Assembly: GCF_963675165.1 (NCBI RefSeq)
Contig: NC_087391.1
Span: 1,135,001 to 1,199,000 of the forward strand
Direction: 5' to 3'
Origin: Halichondria panicea
Lineage: Eukaryota > Porifera > Demospongiae > Suberitida > Halichondriidae
DNA: 64,000 bases
The position numbers and the translations under genes were made by a program. The notes below the pieces were generated by a model. The model saw nothing but the letters and a program-made list of their open reading frames with translations, did not search any database and was not told the DNA's origin. Below, in pieces: positions 57,702-64,000 of this stretch (positions are counted from its first letter, which is position 1; every line of letters begins with the position of its first letter).

Positions 57702-59275
57702 AAAATGAATTCTCTATATGACAGACATAATGGAAACCACTCATAGCTATCGAGATTTTCATTCAGTTTGCAGTACTATATACTCCCATCAACTCTATTC
57801 TGGAATCTCACTGTCTTCACAGCCCTGATCAAGAGCAAACTCAGCAACAATTAAGCCTCTAACAGTTCCTCTCTAACAGTTCCTTGCTATTGATGCTTAT
57901 AGTAGGTAGACAAAATTCTTGCAGCTATAATTATTATGACGGCAACCATGCAGACATGCTCAGTTTTTGCATATGTGACATTCTTTTCTATTTTCTTTCA
58001 CTGTATTCTCCACTCCTTTTTCTGTACTGATCACTTGCCAGAGCTTGCTACAGCTACAAATCATCCGAGGGAAAAAACAATGGAACAGCTACGGAGCTAG
58101 TCCTCCCTTGCATAGGATCTTGCTGGAATGTTCTGCAATGTTCTGCAGCAAATTCTCTTCCATGCAGCCAGTGGCGTAGCCAGGATTTTGGGAAGGGCAG
58201 CGCTCAGTCACTTTTCCTCAGCAGTCAGCATGCGCATTAGATGGCCCTGCCCACATTTCCATTCAATGACATCATTCTAGTATAACAGTACAGTGCAGAA
58301 TCATGGACAGATCGTGGTAATTCAAGCTGAGTTGGAGTTGATAAAGCACAAAAGGGGGGGGCTCTAGCCCCTCAGCCCCCCCTCTGCCTACGCCACTGAC
58401 AGCCGTTATGCATACAAAATAGTACGGAAGCCGAAAACGGAATACCTTTAGGCATCTATATTTTTGCTCTTGCCACTGCTTCCCATTGTCATGGTAACGT
58501 CAGTTTGGTCTGTACAGCTATTGAAGAAAATGTCTATCCAGCAAAAAATCCAAGTTAAAAACTTCTACTTATGCCCATTTTGATAGTGATACTAATCGTA
58601 TGCAATGGAGTAATTGGTTATCGTAGAGCGGGTAATTTTCATGGGGTAAATATTCGTTATTTTCGTGGGAAAGCTGACTTCCACGACACGAAAACGTAGG
58701 CGTGGCCTACTGGAACGCTGCAATGCAGTGCAGGAAATGAAGTCAAACGAAATTTTTACTCACGAAAATCACTTTTTTGGAGTTGAACACATTTTTTACA
58801 CCACCAAAATTATACCACCAAAATTATCTAATAGGCGTAACATTTTGGAAAGTGTTAAAGCTATAGTGGAAGTTGACATTACCTTAGACAGTTGCTTATT
58901 TCGCATTCAGTAATCAGTACCGTATAGCGGGTAATTTTCGTGGGGTAAAATATTCGTTATTTTCGTGGGCAAGCTGACCTACGAAATTTTAACGTAGGCG
59001 TGGCTTACCGGAACGTAGGAATGCATGCAGGCAGGCAACGAGACTAAACGAAATTTTTACTCACGAAAACCACCGTTTTTCGAGTTGAACGAAATTTTTA
59101 CCCCACGAAAATGACCCGCTATGCGGTATAATTATGATAGAGAGTCACTTTTGGTAATCAGTATGTCATTGCTGTCTACATGCATGCATGAGTGCCCTAT
59201 CCAATCACACTGCTCTATTACCTAAAACTGGAGAAAATATCATGCATGGACTCAGACATCATCACAGTGCAACAA
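57702..59275 (+). pseudogene. GPCR copy B, degraded and broken by three insertions
   Basis: TM1-TM3 traces (tctattctggaatctcactg) run from 57702, with many indels. A foldback element of about 228 bases (58170-58397, ends agtggcgtagcc / ctacgccact) sits near the region coding for the extracellular loop before TM5. Two CGTATAGCGGG-family elements (about 58621-58805 and 58918-59128) split off the last helix, whose traces resume at 59165. No function is possible. Confidence 0.85.
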
Positions 59276-59616
59276 GGAAACTTTAATAAGATGACTAATT
59301 GTAAGATGCATTATATTACTTCTGATTGTAAGTCAGTAAGATGTATATGGACAACACACACAGCTATATAGTCAGGTGTTATAAGCTCAGTCAGTAAAGC
59401 CAGAGGTATAGCATAACCCATAACTTGTTCTATGACTATAGCTGTTCAGTTCAGTATCTATGCCAATAGTAACGTGAGCAAGAACCTTAGATAATTCTTA
59501 ACTTGGTGATAATTACATCTGATTCAGGAGTAAACGACAACTATACTGTACTGAAAATAGCAAGAATGTATCGAATCACTTGCACGGTTGGAGAAAAACC
59601 TCAAGGGTTCAGGAAA

Positions 59617-60612
59617 ATGGATTCTCTAAACTACAGTGACTACAATGGCAGTGCCATTCAAGAGTTTCCGTACTGGCAACCACTCATAGCTATGGACATT
59701 ATCATCCACTTTGCAGTAATGCTGCCATCAACTCTATTCTGGAATCTCACTGTCTTCACAGCCCTGATCAAGAGCAAACTCAGCAACAAGCCTCTAACAG
59801 TGCTCTACAGTTCTTTGCTATTAGTACTTTGTATGGAGAAGATTGCTCAAGCTATATATTCGGCAGCCATTTCACCAGACATGCTCAGATTTTGCATATG
59901 TGACATTCTAACGGGTTCCATTCTCTTTTCTTTCACTGCATTCTCTACTCCTTTTTCTGTACTGACAATCACTTGCCAAAGTTTGCTACAGCTACAAATC
60001 ATCAGAGGGAAGAAACAATGGAACAGCTACGGAAGGATTATCCCTTGCATCGGAATAAGCGTTCTAGCTGGAATGTTTTGGAATGTAGTGGTACTTCTTC
60101 AGCAAATCCTTCTGCCAGCGTCATCCAATCCTTGCCAGCCATTATGCGTACAGAATAGTACGTCAATCCTGGAAGTCGAAAATATAAGCATAGGCATATA
60201 TTTCGTGTTTACACTGCTTCCCACTTCTATCATTGTCATAGTAACGTCAGTTTGGTCTGCACAGATATTTAAGAAAATGTCTATCCAGCAAAAAATCCAA
60301 GACTACAACAATAGTTTGAACAAAAAACTTATATTTATGCCCATTTTGATGGTGTTTCTAATCCTATGCAATGGAGTAATTGGTTATCTGATGGGTGTAG
60401 CAATTTCAGAAGTGATAAAGCTAGCTGGAGTGGAAGATTACCTTGGAAACTGGGCCTATTTCGCATGCCGAATGTCATATGGTATTATCAATTGTCTACA
60501 TGGAGTGTCCTATCCAATCACACTGCTCTATTTCAACACCAAGCTAAGAAAAAACTGTAAAAAAATTTTTACCAGAATATCAAACAGAGTGGACCCTGAA
60601 ACAGTGCAATAA
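59617..60612 (+). CDS. Divergent rhodopsin-like GPCR, the one intact copy
   Basis: A single exon codes for 331 residues with seven hydrophobic segments. TM1 is about HFAVMLPSTLFWNLTVFTAL, TM2 LTVLYSSLLLVLCMEK, TM3 ILFSFTAFSTPFSVLTITC, TM4 IIPCIGISVLAGMFWNVVVL, TM5 YFVFTLLPTSIIVIVTSVW, TM6 IFMPILMVFLILCNGVIGYL and TM7 INCLHGVSYPITLLYF. A Cys before TM3 (FCICD) and Cys in the second extracellular loop (NPCQPLC) could form the class A disulfide. N-glycosylation sites NYS and NGS lie in the N-terminus. The DRY motif after TM3 is missing (TCQSLLQLQI), and the NPxxY region reads SYPITLLY. The open frame extends upstream to 59503, but the Met at 59617 matches the start in the other copies. Ligand unknown; a lineage-specific sensory or immune receptor is possible, by analogy with tandem GPCR arrays. 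Confidence 0.78.
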   Translation: MDSLNYSDYNGSAIQEFPYWQPLIAMDIIIHFAVMLPSTLFWNLTVFTALIKSKLSNKPLTVLYSSLLLVLCMEKIAQAIYSAAISPDMLRFCICDILTGSILFSFTAFSTPFSVLTITCQSLLQLQIIRGKKQWNSYGRIIPCIGISVLAGMFWNVVVLLQQILLPASSNPCQPLCVQNSTSILEVENISIGIYFVFTLLPTSIIVIVTSVWSAQIFKKMSIQQKIQDYNNSLNKKLIFMPILMVFLILCNGVIGYLMGVAISEVIKLAGVEDYLGNWAYFACRMSYGIINCLHGVSYPITLLYFNTKLRKNCKKIFTRISNRVDPETVQ

Positions 60613-60660
60613 AGACATTTTTACAATTAACTAATAGTAGTTATAGTATATAATTATTGT

Positions 60661-61420
60661 AATTCCAAGACTACAATACTTTGAACAATAAAAGTGTTTT
60701 TATGGGGGCACTATAAATAGTGGTCAAGGGTAGCAGAAAGGCCGAGGTACTTGGGGGTTAATGTGTCAGGTGATTGACTGCGCATGTACGGTTGCCAACT
60801 ATGTGCAGTATTAGTATCTTGGTAGAGAAGTGGATCTCTGGAAGCAGTTTTTTCCCCCGCCCTCCTCTCTTTGCCTGTTTCCGGGGGGCCGGTTTTTCGG
60901 CCTCCCTAGTTTCACACCACGAGCTCGGGCTGGGGGCACAGCGTGCTCGGTTAAGGGGGTTCACCTATCGGTAATTCATAGGGAGGCGCAGATTATAAGG
61001 GACCCGTTCGGGGGTGCTCTCCTTAGCCAGGGCACCCATTCCGTTTGGGTGGTGGCTTTCAGACTTATTGTTTAGGGCCTATATAAATTATTGGTTTATG
61101 GTAGGTTGTCATCGTTGCTTTCCTCAGCCCTTTGGTTAGACATTAACTTCTATTTATGCCCATTTTGATAGCGATTCGAATCGTATGCATTGGGCTATAT
61201 TGGTTATCTGCTAATCATAAGCGTAGTAATTTCCGTTTCCAAGGTAATCACCTTGGAAACTGGGCCTACTTCGCATGCAGGATGTCAAATACTGTTATCA
61301 GCTGTCTACACATAGAGTGTCTATCCAATCATACTGCTCTGTTTCAACACCAGCTAAGGAAACAATACCTTACTAGAAAGTAAAAACAGAGTGGACTTAG
61401 AAATCATCATGCACAGTGCA
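60661..61420 (+). pseudogene. GPCR copy D, 3' fragment split by a GC-rich insertion
   Basis: Starts in the TM5-TM6 loop (ccaagactacaatactttga at 60665), is interrupted from about 60693 to 61140, and resumes at TM6 (tttatgcccattttgatagc). It then reads TM7 (GNWAYFACRMS, HTALFQHQ in another frame). No TM1-5 is present. Confidence 0.8.
60693..61140. mobile_element. ~450-base GC-rich insertion of unknown type
   Basis: Much richer in G and C than its surroundings (ttccggggggccggtttttc, ctcgggctgggggcacagcg). It interrupts GPCR copy D. No clear terminal repeats were found, and the short open frames give no recognised protein. It could be a truncated retroelement. Confidence 0.45.
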
Positions 61421-61834
61421 ATAAGTATAATGGAAACTGATTGTATGTCACGTTTGGACTGCAGACACATGTAGCTATATATAACCATACAGGTGCCATA
61501 AGCTCAGTAAAGCCTATGTATATATTATATATATACATACAGTTTTCGGTATCTGTATGCCATGCCAGGGTAATTTGAGCAAAACCTTCTAAGGTTTTGC
61601 AATTCTCACGAATAATGCCTTTAGCAAAATTTAATTAATGCTTAAGTACATACTTGTTAAAACAGGAAGTGAACAAGGAGCACAGTCGTGGTCCATTTCA
61701 GCTGATTAGGGTTAACGATGAATAGGAGCAAACGACAACTACCGTACTGAAAATAGCTAGAATGTAACGAATCACACGGTTGTATTTAATAAGAGACAAA
61801 CGAAAATCGAGAATCAAATCAAGGGCTCAAGAAA
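61384..61834. other. GPCR-unit 3' and 5' flanks
   Basis: Matches flanks of other units (gaagtgaacaaggagcacag, tccatttcagctgattaggg, also seen at 56020-56055 and 63015). No separate gene. These shared flanks show that the duplicated unit includes the upstream region. Confidence 0.65.
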
Positions 61835-62821
61835 ATGGATTCTCAGAACTACAGTGACTACAATGGCAGTGCCATTCAAGAGTTTCCGTATACTGGCAAC
61901 CACTCATATAGCTATTGACATTATTATCCACTTTGCAGATCAACCTTATTCTGGAATCTCACTGTCTTCACAGCCCTGATCAAGAGCAAACTCAGCAACA
62001 AGCCTCTAACAGTGCTCTACAGTTCCTTGCTATTGGTGCTTTGTATGGACAAAATTGCTGAAGCTATTTATACAGCAACCATTTCACCAGACATGCTTAA
62101 ATTTTGCATGTGTGACATTCTATTGAATTTAATTCTCTTTTCTTTCACTGCATTCTCCACTCCTTTTTCTGTACTGATAATCACTTGCCAGAGCTTGCTA
62201 CAACTACAAATCATCAGAGGGAAGAAGCAATGGAACAACTACGGAAGGATCATCCCTTGCATCGGAATGAGTGTTCTAGCTGGAATATTCTGGAATGTAG
62301 TCATACTTCTTCAGGAAATAATTCTGCCAGCATCATCAAATCCATGCCAGCCATTATGCACACAGAATAGTACGTCACTCGTGGAAGTCGAAAATATAAC
62401 CATAGGCATATATTTCGTGTTTACACTGCTTCCCACTTCTATCATTGTCATAGTAACGTCAGTTTGGTCGGTACAGCTATTTAAGAAAATGTCTATCCAG
62501 CAAAAAATCCAAGACTACAATACCTTGAACAAAAAACTTCTATTTATGCCCATTTTGATGGTGATTCTAATCGTATGCAATGGAGTAATTGGTTTTTTGA
62601 TAGGCGTAGCAATTTCAGAAGTGATAAAGCTAGCGGGAGTGGAAGATTACCTTGGAAACTGGGCATATTTCGTAAACAGGATGTCATTTGGTTTTATCAA
62701 CTGTCTACATGGAGTGTCCTATCCAATCACACTGCTCTATTTCAACACCAAGCTAAGAAAAAACTGGAAGAAATATTTTAATAGAAGATCAAACAGAGTG
62801 GACTCAGAAACAGTGCAATAA
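61835..62821 (+). pseudogene. GPCR copy E, broken only in the N-terminal region
   Basis: From the homologous Met at 61835 the reading is open only to tatagctattga. Compared with copy C there are two 2-base insertions (near 61891 and 61907) and a 10-base deletion (near 61939); together these restore frame but leave a stop. From 62012 the frame is open for 269 residues, covering TM2 to the tail with the same motifs as copy C (FWNVVILLQEIILPASSNP, HGVSYPITLLYFN). It may be a young pseudogene; initiation at 62012 would lack TM1. Confidence 0.75.
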
Positions 62822-63124
62822 AGACATTTTTAATAGTAGTTAAAGATGTATAAACAGCAGATACAGCTAGTCAGGTGTCATATAAAGCTCATGCAGTGAA
62901 AGTATCTATGGTGACATGCGCAAGAACCGTATCTAATTAACATAACAATTTCAAAATTCAGTCAATGCTCTAATTATGTAAAGTACGTATTTGTAGAGAA
63001 TGTTAAACATGGTCATTTCAGCTGAATAGGAGTAAACGATGAATGAAAACTATATATACCATACTGAAAATAGCAAGATTGTACAACGAGGAAAATATAA
63101 ATCTCAAATCAAGGGCTCAAGAAA

Positions 63125-64000
63125 ATGGATTCTCTGAACTATATATGCAGTGCCTACAATGGTAGTACCATTCAAGAGTTTCCATACTAGCAACCACTTA
63201 TAGCTATTGAGATTATATCCACTTTGCAGTACTACTCCCATCAATTCTATTCTGGAATCTCACAGTCTTCACAGCCCTGATCAAGAGCAAACTCAGCAAC
63301 AAGCCTCTAACAGTGCTCTACAGTTCCTTGCTATTGGTGCTTTGTGTGGACAAGATCATTCAAACTACCGGTATTGCAACGGCAATTACCATTTCATCAG
63401 ACATGCACAAATTATTTTGCATATGTGTGATTCTGAAGAATTCCATTCTCTTTTTTTTCACAGCATTCTCCACTGCTTTTTCAGTACTGATAATCACTTG
63501 CCAGAGCTTGCTACAGCTACAAATCATCAGAGGGAAGAAATAATGGAACAGCTACGGAAGGAACATCCCTTGCATCGGAGTAAGAATTTTATGGAATGTT
63601 CTGGTATGTATATAGTGATATTCTTCAGGACATCCTTCTGCCAGCGTCATCAAATCCATGTCAGCCGTTATGCATACAGAATGGTACATCAGTGTAGGAA
63701 ACAGAAAACATGTGTCTACACTGATTCCAGTTCTACAATGGTCATAGTGGTCTGTAAAGCTAATTTAATAAAATGTCTATCCAGCAAAAAAATCCAAAAG
63801 CACAATACCCTTGAACAAGAAACTTCTGATTATGCCCATTTTGATGGTGATTCTAATCGTATGCAATGGACTAATTGGTTATCTGATAGGCGTAGCAATT
63901 TCAGAAGTGATAAAGCTAGCAGGAGTTGAAGATTACCTTGGAAACTGGGCCTATTTCGCACGCTGAATGTCATATGGTATTATCAGCTGTCTACATGGAG
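63125..64000 (+). pseudogene. GPCR copy F, multiply disrupted, runs off the window
   Basis: Opens with MDSLNYICSAYNGSTIQEFP and a stop, then traces of TM1-TM7 in changing frames (ctctaacagtgctctacagt, gattaccttggaaactgggc). The window ends within TM7. Confidence 0.85.

Noticed and set aside
60758-61075. Overlapping short frames in the GC-rich insertion, considered as a retroelement protein
   Set aside because: No conserved motif could be identified; kept only as an unclassified insertion.
62185-62781. Secondary frames within GPCR copies (e.g. ATTTNHQREE..., MQWSNWFFD...)
   Set aside because: Recur at the same offset in every GPCR copy as +1 frames of the receptor sequence.

Overview
The window looks like nuclear DNA of an early-branching animal, most likely a demosponge. 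It is AT-rich and full of introns with canonical GT-AG ends. It carries metazoan-type genes (kindlin, kaptin, Dicer, a RhoU/V-like GTPase, an FGD-like RhoGEF) and a local array of divergent GPCR copies, with many short foldback elements in introns. The lineage call is inference from gene content and texture; no species marker was read. Gene models were built by hand from splice sites, reading phase and remembered homologous proteins.

Layout. 1-12338 (+): the 3' half of POMT2, with large introns. 12676-13843 (+): a Rho GTPase with a long N-terminal extension. 14123-15392 (-): a small coiled-coil orphan. 15828-22645 (-): a complete kindlin (FERMT). 22926-28457 (-): a complete DH-PH-PH RhoGEF. 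28633-30622 (+): a TTL-like protein with an N-terminal membrane anchor. 30674-38414 (-): a complete Dicer. 40910-42036 (+): ALKBH6. 42880-45730 (+): two tandem glycine N-acyltransferase-like genes. 46086-51120 (+): complete BRF1. 51419-53393 (-): a TPMT-like pair, one copy broken. 54286-55954 (-): the 3' part of kaptin. 56184-64000 (+): six copies of one GPCR, only one of them intact.

Two themes link the genes. The central 15.8-28.5 kb block puts a kindlin and a Cdc42/Rac-type exchange factor next to each other on one strand, near a Rho GTPase; all three belong to adhesion and cytoskeleton signalling. The 41-64 kb part is shaped by local duplication: ALKBH6 tail plus GLYAT-like exon, TPMT, and GPCRs, each leaving remnants or pseudogenes.

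The most notable observations are a Rab-like P-loop in the Rho protein, loss of the glutamine of the integrin-binding QW pair in kindlin, kindlin splice sites built on dinucleotide repeats, a membrane-anchored TTL-fold enzyme, and kaptin losing its 5' half at the edge of the GPCR array.
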